From Bryum argenteum (lineage: Eukaryota > Streptophyta > Bryopsida > Bryales > Bryaceae): a stretch of 64,000 bases of DNA. Location of the stretch: positions 36,606,420 to 36,670,419 of the forward strand of contig CM073321.1 of assembly GCA_037043015.1 (NCBI GenBank), given 5' to 3'. The position numbers and the translations under genes are program-made. Shown one piece after another: positions 21,888 to 33,124 of the stretch. The notes beneath the pieces were generated by a model that was given only the letters and a program-made list of their open reading frames with translations, was not told the DNA's origin and did not search any database. The first letter of the stretch is position 1; every line of letters starts with the position of its first letter.

Positions 21888-21906
21888 TACTTAGCGGATT
21901 TCTCTA
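21888..21906 (-). repeat. Right TIR of PIF/Harbinger element
   Basis: Exact inverted copy of the left 19 bp. Between it and the transposase promoter are at least three CTGGGGACCA-like subterminal repeats (21745-21800). Confidence 0.85.
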
Positions 21907-22023
21907 ATAGGCTTGCAATGGTAAAACATGCCAAATGTTAAAAAACCCAAAAAACAAATGCTCCCTTCACTAAAATGCATGCCATTTTTTCATACTTAAT
22001 TGTATGGGTTTGCCATTTTTATC

Positions 22024-22352
22024 ACATAAACACCGGCGGTCTATAGGGCCACCAGCGGTCTATAGGGCCACCAGCGGTCCACAGGGCCACCGGCAGTCGC
22101 CTAGGGGCGACAATTGGTCGCTAGTAGGCGAGCATCGATCGCCCACAGGCGAGCGTCAATCACCCTGTGGACCGCGAGACCTCTGGTTGCCAAGGGGCAA
22201 ACGTCGGTAGCATAGGGGCGAACGTTGGTCGCTCAGGGGCGAACGTCGGTAGCTCAGGGGCGACAGGCAATTGCCTCAAGTCGCGGTGGACAAGGCGACC
22301 GCCGGTCCAAGACAAGGCGACCGCCGGTCCAAGACAAGGCGACCGCCGGTCC
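22024..22352 (+). repeat. Mosaic of short GC tandem repeats
   Basis: Three different short tandem families follow each other: three copies of GCGGTCTATAGGGCCACCA (19 bp), several GGGGCGAACGTCGGTAGCTCA-type units (about 21 bp), and three copies of a 22-bp unit containing CAAGGCGACCGCCGGTCC. A TATA-like AGATATATAG follows at about 22387, so this region may be another GC-array promoter module of a different sequence class. Confidence 0.75.
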
Positions 22353-22399
22353 AGTCCTACGTGGCGCAATCGCGCATCGTATTGCTCAGATATATAGCT

Positions 22400-24470
22400 T
22401 AGTATCAACTAGCAAAGGGCAACAAGCTGCCCAATGGTCATTATGTTGCCGTAAAGACAATTTGGAGGTTGAAATTGGACTACAACAATATCCATGCTTG
22501 TCTTCATGGGTGTATATTGTACGAGAATGATTATGCAAAGTTGCATACATGTCCACAAGTCTAGATGGTTGGAAGCCACAAATTCCATGATCCTAGCAAA
22601 GGTGATAAGACACTTATTCCTCATACCGGAGCTCCTACAAGTGTGGAGATCTCTGAATATTTCCAGCATGTTGACCAGTTACAAGAACCATCTTAGAGAC
22701 AATGAAATTCTGCAATGTGTAGTTATCAGTCCTCCGTGGAAGCACATCAACAAGGACACTGCTTTTGACATCTTGAAAAGTAAGGACCAAAACATGCAAC
22801 TAGCTTTAGCACTTGACAATATCAATTCGTTCAAGTTGAGCAACATAAACTCGTCAACGTCCCTAGGATTGATTTATATCGCAAAGCCGTGGTTGGGTTC
22901 GATGAAGTTCTTCATATTATTATACATATTGATTTTGGAGAAGCGGTTGCCCACGGCGACAAAAATTGATTTATACGTACGCCTTTTGTTCAACAAGCTA
23001 CAACAACTTTGATAACGTGTACCACCGCAGGCTTTCAGCCAACCCGTAGGGTCTCAACAATTTACCCTACGGGAGTTGTTGATGTCGAAAAATTTGGATT
23101 TCCCGGCATACGAGTTGATTTCAGGTCTATCTTATAAGAGATATAAAGGTTGTCATTGTTGTAGCCCACAGACGGATGCTTGTATGGGATAGACTCGATA
23201 TTTGCGCGTTGACTATATGGCAAGCCGTTCAAATATAGTGTATGAAGGAAGACGTCCATATCACGGTTGTCCCATCTATATCATTGTCAACATCTAAATG
23301 GAACGTCTTTGACGAAGAGGTGTCGGTTGCAATTATCAAAATTTGCAGAATTTTTGAGCGTATATGTAACAAGGAGGTACAAGGAGACTCTCGTAATAGT
23401 CTCATGCATGATGTGGTACTGACAACATGCCTTTTGAAGAAGGAATTCCCGCCAATGTTCTTAAACTTCATGCACATCTTGTGGAACAACTCTTTATATG
23501 TAGACCGGTCTATTGTAGATGGAGGTATCCAATCAAGGGATACATGAAGATGCACAAAGAGTAGGCACGGACGTACGGACATCCCGTAGGGAGCATAGCG
23601 GAAGCAACCGTCCATACAAAATTCTTGGATTGTGTACAAAGTACATGAAACACCATAGAGCAACATCTTCTTGAGTATGGAATGCAAACAATGTGTTGCC
23701 ACAAATGATGAGATTACGGAGCGCAGTAAATCAAAAAAGAGCCAAATGTCTGATGAGATACGAGGCTACTTACATGCATTTGTCATATACAATGCAACAT
23801 GCTTGGAACCGGGGCAAGAGTGAATCTCTATACCATTACTTGGGCATGTCAAGCCATCCTTGTAGTTGGCATCTTTATAATTGGCCTTGGTATCATGAAT
23901 GATCGAATTGAAGTCTAAAAGACCTAGATTTCAACAAAGTTGTCTAGCAGAACACCCCTTCTAACATACGAGAGTACTTGGAAATGTCTTAAAGACCTTA
24001 ATGTAGATGTAGTAGGCGTCATGAGCACGGACGGTAGAATGTCTATAATGACATAGTTGAGGATATTTGAGCAACTGACACATGTGCTTTGTATGTTAAG
24101 CATGGAATTGAATAATCTTACAATAAATGTGGGAGTGGTACATAGTGAATACATCGTTCCAAAGGATGCCGATGGTACTATTGAGAAGCATTTTGAGTAC
24201 AGTCAAGAGGTCATCAATCCTCTAGACTTGTAACGTACTCCCCTGAGTTGAAAATTTTGCCATGCTTTGCAGATTGGCTTAAGGCACGAGTGCTGCAAGC
24301 ATAAGCTGCCAGTGATTGTCTTGCCAAGGACGTTGTACAATACTCCTATTTTAGAAAGCAATTCACAACCTCTCATCGGCAAATGCACGCATTCAGGATG
24401 CATTTGTGGGTGCAAACGGCGGAGGAGGGCCTTGTTACTCAAGACTCATGTGTAGTGGCGACTCATATAC
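22400..24470 (+). pseudogene. Decayed CACTA (En/Spm) transposase: TNP2 core and DUF4218 remnants
   Basis: No frame stays open, but family words can be read on the plus strand in the expected order. Near 22460 is a TNP2-like NNIHACLHGCILYENDYAKL. At 23260-23440 is a DUF4218-like segment (ICRIFERICNKE, HDVVLTTCLLKKEFPPMF) followed by YPIKGYMK, TYGHPVGSIAEA words in shifted frames near 23525-23610. Multiple stops and shifts show long decay. No TIRs were found for this copy. It is a different locus from the two CACTA elements at 26916 and 33125, but a family of this kind could supply their transposase. Confidence 0.6.
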
Positions 24471-24479
24471 AATAATTAC

Positions 24480-26070
24480 GTTGGGGGATTTGCAATGGGA
24501 GGCTCATTGAGCATATCGCCAACCATGTAGAATATATCTAGGAGATAGTAGAGTTGAAAACCGTAGCCATTGCACGACAGTTTTGCTATGCAAATGAACA
24601 AGAGTCTTACCAAGCTTGCAAGTACCATATATTGAGTGTGGCAAGTACGGATACAGCTTGGCAAACTTCAAAAACATGGAGAACAGAGTGCATCGGGATT
24701 TATAAGCATTGTGGTTGCATTTCCAGCAAATTTGTTACTTCAATAACTCAAAAAGAAGCGGTAGAAACCGATTTGTTATACTGGGAGTATAATAATATCT
24801 CAAATTAAAGCATGGTGTACAATCAAGCTAAAATGCAGACAAACACCTTAGGCATATGTATTCTGAAAATAAGATTTTGATTAAATCGGGAGGTCACCTT
24901 AGATTGGACAATTGCGTACAAAGTATGCCATAAGATGAACAAAATAAAATGAAGTGATTAAGACGACCATTGTTAGCACAATGGAAAGCACTTGTTACAT
25001 ATTGCTTGTATAAGGCTAGGTGATTGTTACAATCTCTTTCCTCCCAATACATAAGCACCACCAAGTCATGTATATTACAAGAGTTGCTCAAACGAGGTTC
25101 ATTGGATTCAAACCCAGACCATCAACTCGCGACACAATGTTCTCGCCAACTACCCACAGCTCATGACTTGGTGCACTAACTCCACATAAACCTCATATTA
25201 ATACCAACCAAAATACACTTCAAATTAACATATCATTGTGAGAATATTGATATACTTTACAAGTGACAGTTGGTTTGAAAATAACCACAAAAATGGAATT
25301 AGTATGTGTACTCAATTTACAATTTGAATATAAATTATAAAATGAACAAAATACACTATTACATGCATTACACTCAAGAATATAGTTTTCAACACCAACT
25401 AAAAGATATAACAATCATCCAATGTACGCCTAATACTTTAATGAGGTAAAACTAATCATTTGTAGATGTTGCAAGTTTCCCCAAAGAGCCTTGATGATAT
25501 CAATGTGAATCTCAAGTATATTAATAGTAACATCTAGCTCTAAACTGTTGTCCCTCCTAGGTTGCCATGTTCTTCTTTTCCATAGTCTGAAAATGGCATC
25601 CGTAATTGTTACCCGACACACGTCACACGGCGACCAAGGCAGGAGCAATGAAGACAACATGGCAACCACGGCACACTTGACGGAGGCCATAGCCACCAAA
25701 CAGGGCACCATGGCGACCAAGGCGGAGGCCATAGCTGCTGACCGAGGACACCACGGCACTTCGGATAAGGACACCGCCCGATTTCCAGGACCTCCACAGT
25801 GCGACGTAAGATATAAGCAGTAGAAAATAGGAGAAGAGATACTCGTAGTAGTCACCATAGAAGTATAAGTTGAGGCTAGCTCAATCCATACCCCAATGTA
25901 CTCAGATTCCGTGGCATGAATGTAAAGGCCAAGAGCCAATCACTTTCTCTCTCCCATTGAAGCTCTCTCTCCTTTCTCTCTCTGTCTGATTGCTGTGATT
26001 GCTTAAATGGTCATGGCCGAAAACCTAATCCTCGACATCCACTCTGTGTCTTTGCCTTCACAACATTCTC
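24480..26070. other. Intergenic; possibly includes an LTR
   Basis: No gene supported. The stretch before 26074 ends with a CT-rich segment (CTCTCTCTCCTTTCTCTCTC at about 25965) and is directly followed by a primer-binding-site-like sequence, so part of 25400-26070 is probably a 5' LTR whose start I could not define. A local Ala/Thr-rich frame at 25548-25823 comes from degenerate GACCAAGGC/GGAGGCCATAG repeats. Confidence 0.4.
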
Positions 26071-26073
26071 CGC

Positions 26074-26083
26074 GGTATCAGAG
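26074..26083 (+). promoter_or_regulatory. Primer-binding-site-like GGTATCAGAG
   Basis: GGTATCAGAG matches the reverse complement of the initiator tRNA-Met 3' end used by many plant LTR retrotransposons. It is followed about 400 bp later by a gag frame on the same strand. Confidence 0.55.
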
Positions 26084-26915
26084 TAACCGCGGTTGGGATT
26101 CCAGACGTCTACGCCATTCCTCGACAACCTCGTTTGCCCCAAGTCACCGAACCACCTCCGGCACCTCCTTAGCACAGCGTAGTCTGCTTGACCACCATCT
26201 TTGATATCCATATTCTTCCAAAGACTCTATAGAATGAAAGCCAGAATTTCTCCTCCCGGACTCTAACAACATTGTAGTATTCAGCCGAAGTTCTCCTTGA
26301 GAACCGAGCTTCCCTCAGCCTCATTTCATCCCTGCTACCCTAAGAAACTACTCCGCTGTTCTGGATGAACTCGTAAAGCATTTCCATCCACTCTAACGCA
26401 AGCTAACATTTTGGCAACCATGCTGGGTATGGAATGTTGAGTCATCCTGAAAACAGATAAAACAACCTCGAACAAGACACTATGGCTCCACAGAATCCAA
26501 CAAAAAAGAACACAGAATCCAAGGGAACTACACCCCAAGATGATCAAGATACCACGAGAAAACTATTCCAGTGGATGAAACAACAAATGACAGATTTGGT
26601 GGCATAAAATGATGCCACCAATGCGAAGATCGAATTGCTAAATGCGCACTACCTCCAAGGGGTAGGAACATCGACAACCGTTCCAAACCCACCCATGGTC
26701 ACCATAGGACCATCAGTACTGCTACCCATCGATCCTATGGTGGCTGCTTCCATGGCATCTAGGGATCGTGACGATCTCATTAAGTTACCGAAAATACCTT
26801 ACCCAGTCTTTGATGACTCTGGCGACCCGGATTGGCATGTTCGCAGATTTAAAGTTATAGCACAAACCAACGGAGTTACCAACACTGAAGACTTGCTGAA
26901 CGTATTCGGAACTAC

Positions 26916-29725
26916 CACTATAAGAAAACCATCAAAATTTAAATGTCTTAAATAAAACATCTAAAGTCGATTAAACGTCTTAAAAATGGCTTTTAGACTA
27001 AAAGTTGGATTAGTGTTTAAGAAGACATCAAGAAGACATTTGAAATATAGGAAGATGTCTAGGAAAATATGACGTGTCAAGGTAAACTTGGGAGGGTAAG
27101 AAGTGGGTCACGTGGAAGACACATCAGCGCCATGTGGACGGGCAGTGCAACGTAACGATGAATTTCATCCTGATGTGGAGATTTCCGTGGTCAATTAAAT
27201 CGTGACGTGGCGGCGCCAAAGTCCAACGTGGATTCGGGAAAATCTGACGTGGCACCCGGAAAATCTGACGTGGCACCGGGGAGAATCCAACGTGGCATGC
27301 CACGTCAGCATAGTTTTGACTGCTTTTATGTTGCAATAATGGTCATAAAAGACATTGAAAGACATCTAAGGATGTCTTACGAGACATATAAGGATGTTTA
27401 ATGAGACCTTTTACGTAGTCTTATAAGACAATTTACAATGTCTACGGTGATGTGTTTAGTAGTCTAAGCACATCGTCGGAGTCGTCCACTTAGACATTGT
27501 AGTGATTACTTTTCATATTGCATGATGTCTTAGATGATGCTTTGCAGGATGTGTATAGGATGTTTTCTGTGGTCTTACAAAATGTATTATAAGATGTCTT
27601 ATATGATGTTTTGAAGATGTCTGCGAGGATGTTTTGGAGGTGTTTTATGTGATAAATGTTTTTTACAAAATGTTTTTTGTAAAAATGTTTTTTAGGATGT
27701 CTTCGAAGACGATGTCCCTCCACGATGTCCCTCTACTACCATCGCTTGCGGTCAATACCTCTACGGTCATGTGCATGTCCTGCCGGTGCACATGTTCAAT
27801 AAGTCAATATCGACTGCATTTAAACAAGGAGTTTGTAAAGGCAAAAAATTGTGATTTAGTTTCATTTAATTGCACTACCTAGGTTGATATAGTTTTCATC
27901 ATGACTTCAAGATATCAACACAGTTAAACATTCTTGCGGACATCTGCTTAGACATTCCGGCAGACATCCTTGAAGACATCATTGCAGACAACTTCATAAA
28001 CATCCATGCAGAAATTTGTTTGCTGCCTCACATCTGTTTTGCCGCCTCTATGAAGTTGTGAAAAAACAGCAACTCACTTACTTTGGCATACTTCTTCTAT
28101 GTTCATGTGTTCTCTAAGCTTTCCTTACCACCGTACAGGGACCCTGACTACTCTAGTCCACCCTACAAAACAGAATTCAATCAACACAGGTAGACATACT
28201 TTTAGACATCTTCATAAACATGCTCTAAGACATCCCTGCAGACATCATCATAGACATCTGATGACATTTTCAGGTTTATTAACCACAAGTAATCAAGCTT
28301 CAAAGTTCTTTCCACAACAAAGTAGATATTGTAAGTCATAGAGTTTCTTCCATAACAAGTTTTAGGATTTCTTCTACAAAAAATCAAATTCTACAAGTCC
28401 TAGGGTTTTTTCTATATGATGCTTTTGAAATCTAGTAACTCTCAAGTTTCATGGCTCTCTCTACAACTACTATTCTCTTATTGTACTTAACAATAATTTT
28501 AAACTGAATGGAAACAACTTTGAAATCCTCTACACTGTAAACACTAATTCCTTAGAAAAACTAGCGCAGAAATGAACTCTGTCCAACCTCTACTTCCACT
28601 TAAAGGTCTTATGACCTAACTATGGTGGCGGCAACAAACCTTAACAACATGAAGAAGCAAACCTTAACCTCTACACTCTAAACACTAACTGCTTCTAAAA
28701 ATGAAGGCAAAAATGAGCTTGGTGTGGCCTCTCCTTCTACTTAAAAGTCTCATGACCTAACTATGGCGGCAGCAGCAAACCCTAGCCGCCTCTGTTCATC
28801 CACTGAAGTCGATGAGAATCATCCAAATAACACAATGTCTTCTAAGATGTTTTATAAGACATCTATTTAAATGTCTACAAAGACAGTGCATAGACATTAT
28901 ATGACATGTACTCTCGTCCGACGTGGACTTTTGTTTACCATATAGATAAATAGCTGTAAATTATGAAATTAATGAAATATCCACATACAATTTTGTTCAT
29001 AAATATGCAAAAATTGCCGTATATATTTAAATAACTATATTTGTTAACTAAATTATTTTACTAATTAAATAATAATTGAATAATAATATTTTAATATTTT
29101 AATATTAACTAATAAATATTTTTTAATTTTTTTATTTTATTAAATTTTTTTATTAATATTTATTATTAAAATATTCTCAAATATTCATATGATATATATT
29201 TAAGATTAAATTATAATATATAAATATTATTATAAAATTTGGACCAATGAAAATATCTGAAATTACAGGATTAATATTATGAAATTCATATTATGAAATT
29301 AATATTTTGATATTTTTAGTTGTACAAAATAAAATTATAATGCACATATAACAAAACAGTATTTAGAAGGATGAAGTTCCTTTTTTTGTCCTCTTGCAAA
29401 CTGCTGCCCATTATCATGTTTTTTTTACAACTGAGCTACTTTCTACCCCCGTACCGGTAACTTTCAGAATGGTTTACTTGGTGAAACTGGAATTTCTTGC
29501 CAACGTGGCAGTTTCATGTCTAACGCGATGTCTAAATAGACAGCTTATAAAACATTCACACATCTTTGGATGTCTTCAAGTCATCCCGCACTCCTTCTTG
29601 ACGACATCTTCAAAACGACAAGTTATCTTCTCATCTTATAAGACATTTTGCAAGACAGCAAGACATCTTAAAAGTGATCTACCTAAATCTTAAGACGTCT
29701 AAAATTCGATGGTTATCTTATAGTG
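26916..29725. mobile_element. Non-autonomous CACTA element 1 (2,810 bp, TSD TAC)
   Basis: Starts CACTATAAGAAAACC and ends with the inverted CTTATAGTG, flanked on both sides by the 3-bp duplication TAC (26913-26915 and 29726-29728), the hallmarks of the CACTA superfamily. Both subterminal regions are crowded with AGACATC/GATGTCT words in opposite orientations, as expected for transposase-binding subterminal repeats. No transposase frame is present. The interior shares long similarity with the element at 33125-36796, including GTCATGTGCATGTCC and the TGCACTACCTAGGTTGA segment, so both are members of one non-autonomous family. The centre near 28900-29350 is extremely AT-rich. Confidence 0.9.
27186..27300 (+). 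repeat. GACGTGGCACCCGG tandem repeats in CACTA element 1
   Basis: About four units of roughly 21-22 bp built on ACGTGGCACCCGGAAAATC, close to the left subterminal region. The same repeat is longer in the sister element at 33424-33560. Confidence 0.8.
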
Positions 29726-29789
29726 TACGCTCTAAGGCAATCACATAAATTGGTACATTGATTTTGAGGCTGAACACCCAATGTGATTT

Positions 29790-30900
29790 CGGTGGGAGCG
29801 GTGAGCGGTAAGCGGGGAGCAGTGAGCAGATTTTCACGAGCAGTGAGCAGATTTTGAGGGAATATTCTGGTCCAAAAGTGAATATTAAATGATTTTATTC
29901 GAAAAAATTCAATATTAGTGTACCCCTATAACCGTGGGAAAGGTGCCGATACATAACAATTTAGACCCTACAACCGTGGTGAATTGGAATTGGAATTTAG
30001 ACCAATTGGCAGTTCGCCACAATTTTAAGGTCTAAATTCCATTTCCAACCCTCCAACCGTGGCAAAAATGCCTCGATGAATCCGTTGTTTGCCTCTTAAC
30101 CCTTTAGGGCCGAGCCTGATTTTGAGGGCTGAATGAAAGTGGAGGGCACCGCGTGAATTTTTCAATCTATACGATCTACCGACAAGCTCACACTTCGGCA
30201 CCCCTAAAATACTAAATTGGGGGGTCCTTGAGCTAAAACAAAATTCTTATTTTCCGTATGGGGGCCGGTCCCAGCATCATTGTTTCTAAAAAGTCAATCT
30301 CGCCGATCAAACCGGCCGAGCGGTGAACTCGTGCCATGTACCGTGACGTTGGTGAAGTAAACAGCATGGTCTCGGTACAAGATGTTGGTGCTGATTGTGA
30401 TGTTGGACTTCATGAGAGGGGATGGGTTGTGTCATAAGGAGTGTCGGAGAATACGTCCCATGTAGCTGTGCCATGTCGGTGCTCATTGTGATGTGCTGGT
30501 ACAGATGGGAGGAAAGGATGCTCAAGTGATTTGATTTCTCGTGAAAATGTAAGAGAATGCAGTGTCGGTGATTTCTCGTGAAAATGTAATAGAACTCAGG
30601 TCGATTGTCATGAGAAATCGTGTCGGTGCAGTGCAGTGTCGGTTTCTAATTCGTTGGAATGCTGGTGCCTTTGAGAGTACATTCCTACAAAAAAGCTGCC
30701 TGTGCTGCCGGTGCTGTCGGCTCTGCCGGTGATGGGAAGACGGGTTGGTGAGGTTGGATGGGACTCCAAGGTAATATCAAGGAAATCCGGTGTGCTCTCC
30801 TTTTGAATAAGAACGGAGGAGCAGGAATACGAGCATCTCAAAGCTGAGACTCTTGGGCCATCTCTCATTTGAAGTTTGTTAGTCTTGCATTGTTAAAGTG
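29790..30900. other. Intergenic with GTCGGTG/GAGCGGTGAGC repeats
   Basis: No gene supported. There are short repeats of GAGCAGTGAGCAG near 29800-29860 and of GTGTCGGTGCAGTG/GTGCTGCCGGTGCTGTCGG near 30560-30730. The ADD gene promoter should lie at its right end, but I see no clear TATA box. Confidence 0.5.
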
Positions 30901-30906
30901 GATCAA

Positions 30907-31344
30907 ATGGCGGGGCATGCAGCCGATTTTGATCCTTTGTATTTGTATTCCTGCACTGCTTGTGGAGAGAGAAAAATCCGTGCTTGTTTGATGAAGCATC
31001 CTCGTCTTGGTGTTGGAATTCGCATTTCGTCCAAACTTTTGTTGGACGACGTTGTATTCATGAAGAACGCCCAGTACGATGATGAGCAATGCAATTGGTG
31101 TGGGGGAGTTGAGTTTGTGATCCCGTGTGATTATTGTAACAAGGTGTGGTGTGCAGCGTGTATAGCACGGAACAAGGGAGACGACTACCTGAAGGACATG
31201 ACGGGCAAGAATTGGGGGTGCTTTAGCTGCAATGCGTATGAAATACTGCCACTATAGACGATTTGGGAGGATTTTGTAGAATTCACTTCAGAAGGTGGTG
31301 ATTGCAACAGCACTGATTCAGAAATTGATTCAAACTATGACTAG
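30907..31344 (+). pseudogene. ADD-type (ATRX/DNMT3-like) zinc-finger protein gene 1, premature TAG
   Basis: From ATG 30907 the product is about 116 residues to TAG 31255-31257. The same frame continues after that stop (TIWEDFVEFTSEGGD) to a second TAG at 31342-31344, which matches the end of the sister gene (TWEEFYDTK), so the first stop is probably a nonsense mutation. Cysteine spacing follows the ADD fold: CTACGERK at residue about 17, HPRLGVGI at about 33, then a PHD-like half with CNWC, CDYC, WCAACI and CFSC. ADD domains read the histone H3 tail in ATRX and DNMT3 proteins. The second CxxC of the GATA-like half is replaced (RISSKLL), so zinc binding there may be impaired. It is a stand-alone domain with no helicase or methyltransferase attached. 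Confidence 0.7.
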
Positions 31345-31549
31345 CTGTTGGATAGTTATAGAAGTTGTATGGCCTTGACTCACATTTGAAATGAGAGTTG
31401 GCTTTGAATGTGTTGGAATTTTTTAATACAAATTACAGACTTCGGCATTGCCGAGGATCCCTGCTTGACTGCTTGACCCATGCTCTGAAGTTCAAGTCCT
31501 TTCATGTGAGAATGTCATCCTTATACTCCTCTGCTTTCTGAGCGAGGTT

Positions 31550-31765
31550 TCATATCAACTGGCCATGATCACCGCCGCTTCCGTGACAGGACCCGGAACC
31601 GGAACTACAACCACAACCGTGGCCATCAGCACCGCCGCTTTCGTGACCGGACTGGGAACCAGAACCATAACCGTGCTTATCATCGCCTAAGCCACCTGTG
31701 GCAGCAGCCTGGATGGCAAGCATGGCCACCAGAGCCAGCAAGAGCAACACCATTGTAGGCTTCAT
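31550..31765 (-). CDS. Small secreted Gly/Ser/His/Cys-rich peptide
   Basis: A 71-residue frame from ATG 31765 (MKPTMVLLLLALVAMLAIQ) to 31550. The first 22 residues form a good signal peptide with a hydrophobic core and an AAA-T cleavage context. The mature part is Gly/Ser/His-rich (HGYGSGSQSGHESGG, HGCGCSSGSGSCHGSGG) with four Cys close together. Composition recalls cell-wall glycine-rich proteins or metal-binding peptides; I cannot choose. The frame is open further upstream, but the signal-peptide Met is the likely start. No TATA box was assigned. Confidence 0.55.
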   Translation of the reverse strand: MKPTMVLLLLALVAMLAIQAAATGGLGDDKHGYGSGSQSGHESGGADGHGCGCSSGSGSCHGSGGDHGQLI

Positions 31766-32041
31766 CTTCTTTGTTATGCCGACCTGATGTGTCTCTCGAT
31801 CAGTCAATGCACAAGGTTTCCGGTGAATTCCGGTGAGAATATGCACGAAGTTGAGCAGATCTAAGTCAACTGCTGCCAGAACCGGGGGGGGGGGCTTGCT
31901 TGGGCGAGAGTTCGTTTCATTCCCTCCTGTCAATGTATCAAATCAGCTTACCTACAAACTCTCCTCAAATCCAAAAATAAGAAAAAAGTCCACCACAAAC
32001 CAAAAGTATTACAAAACCTCTCTCTTTATTTTGTTTGCATT

Positions 32042-33114
32042 CTACTTTCCACTACCACGAGGTCTTCCCCTTCCACAGGGTTTGGCAGCTTCAGCTGGAG
32101 CTGCTGGGGCTTCTTTTGCTGCTAGTGCTCGACCCCCACGGCCTTTCTTTCCTGGAGGTGAATCGTCAGCGTGACCATTCTTTGCTGCAGCTGCTCCTCT
32201 ACCACGACCATGACCCCGTCTACCTCCTTTTCCACGAGCTGTGCCAGAAAATCTCAATAAGAAATGCAAGGTAACAGTTGAAAGAGAGTAGAGAAGGGAT
32301 GAAAGCGGAGTATTTTAGAAGAGGTAATCTTGGCCTCGAAGTTTGCATTCAACGTAGGATATCCACTTCGGAAGCTCATGGTTGACATAATAGTGAAAAG
32401 AAAAGTAGCCTTTGAGAGAGAAAAGTGTTCTTATAGCAGCAAGTTCAAATCAATTCCTTCCAGCTAAGAATATATTTGCAATGTTGAGAACACTACCATT
32501 TGTACTAAGCTAGTTATAGAACTGCATTTCAGAGAGCATTTGCTTCTGGAGGCAAAATCAAATTTTCGGATAAGCGTGTCAGGACTTGAGATGGAAATGA
32601 AAGCGTTGTCACATATACCTTTGGTACGGAGGTGGACGCTGCCCAGGCGGTGGATGCAGCCTGAAATTTTTTTAAGTGTATAAGAGCTAGCGCAGCTGCC
32701 CTTGCATGCCCGTACATGAGTCGGGCCCAGCATGCGGTCAGTCCTGGCATCTGGTCTGCCTTGGCACACGCCTACTCGGTCAGTCTTAGCACGTGTCAGA
32801 TGTCATAAGAGTTTGGCAATTCAGCAAGTGCCACCACTTCATAAGTCCCGGAATTCATAAAAAGTGTTCCTCAAGTCTCGGCAATGTAGCCGTCTGAGAA
32901 CCCGACTGTCCCGCAAAGTCCCGGCAGTGGCTGTGAAAGGGGCCAAGCATCCACCGCCGGCACCCTCCAAATGTCCCCAGCAACCAGCCCCGGCACCTGC
33001 CGCGTGTGATCGTGAGCCGGCAAAGTGACGGGAGAACCCTAATGTGGCACCCACCGGCGCCGGCTTACCATCTTTTGCACCGGCGGACCCATAGCTTGCT
33101 CCGATGAACTCCAT
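32042..33114 (-). CDS. Small AT-hook basic protein, three exons
   Basis: Exons on the minus strand, all with GT-AG borders and matching phase: 33114-33069 (ATG in the context GCCACCATGG; MEFIGASYGSAGAKD), a 42-bp micro-exon 32660-32619, and 32238-32042 with the stop. The total is 285 coding bases and 94 residues. The C-terminal exon is Arg/Gly/Ala-rich (RGKGGRRGHGRGRG) and ends with a canonical AT-hook core GRGRPRGSGK, so the product probably binds the minor groove of AT-rich DNA in the nucleus, like a small HMGA-type protein. More exons inside the 408-bp first intron cannot be excluded. A CACTA element is inserted 11 bp upstream of the ATG, so the native promoter and leader are displaced by 3.7 kb. 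Confidence 0.55.
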
Positions 33115-33124
33115 GGTGGCCACG

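Larger units (their letters stand above)
18758..21906. mobile_element. PIF/Harbinger DNA transposon, near complete
   Basis: Bounded by 19-bp terminal inverted repeats TAGAGAAATCCGCTAAGTA (18758-18776, and inverted at 21888-21906), with similarity continuing into subterminal CTGGGGAC words. It contains the two convergent genes expected for this superfamily, a DDE transposase on minus and an accessory ORF on plus, whose 3' ends overlap by about 90 bp. Expected target duplications are TTA or TAA; the flanks read GTA and TAA around GAGAAATCC, so the duplication is mutated or the ends are off by one or two bases. One stop in the transposase and one frameshift in the accessory ORF suggest it is inactive but young. 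Confidence 0.85.
26482..29790 (+). pseudogene. LTR-retrotransposon gag interrupted by a CACTA element
   Basis: The gag frame begins at ATG 26482 (MAPQNPTKKNTESK), has a TAA at 26605-26607, and reads on in the same frame through DRDDLIKLPKIPYPVFDDS and DPDWHVRRFKVIAQTNGV to 26912. There the CACTA element 26916-29725 interrupts it. Beyond the element the same frame resumes with a TAA and a short capsid-like WYIDFEAEH stretch before dying at about 29785. The upstream GGTATCAGAG primer site supports an LTR element. No pol follows, so the rest is deleted or lies outside. KLPKIPYPVFDDSGDPDWHVRRF is typical of capsid N-termini in plant retrotransposons, here decayed. Confidence 0.7.

Noticed and set aside
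25548..25939. Overlapping frames with Ala/Thr/Met-rich or Cys/Trp-rich text
   Set aside because: They derive from degenerate short repeats (GGAGGCCATAG, GACCAAGGC) within a probable LTR region; no family words seen.
28099..29693. Short frames inside the CACTA elements as captured genes
   Set aside because: Frames are short, AT-rich and not conserved between the two sister elements, whose DNA is otherwise alignable there.
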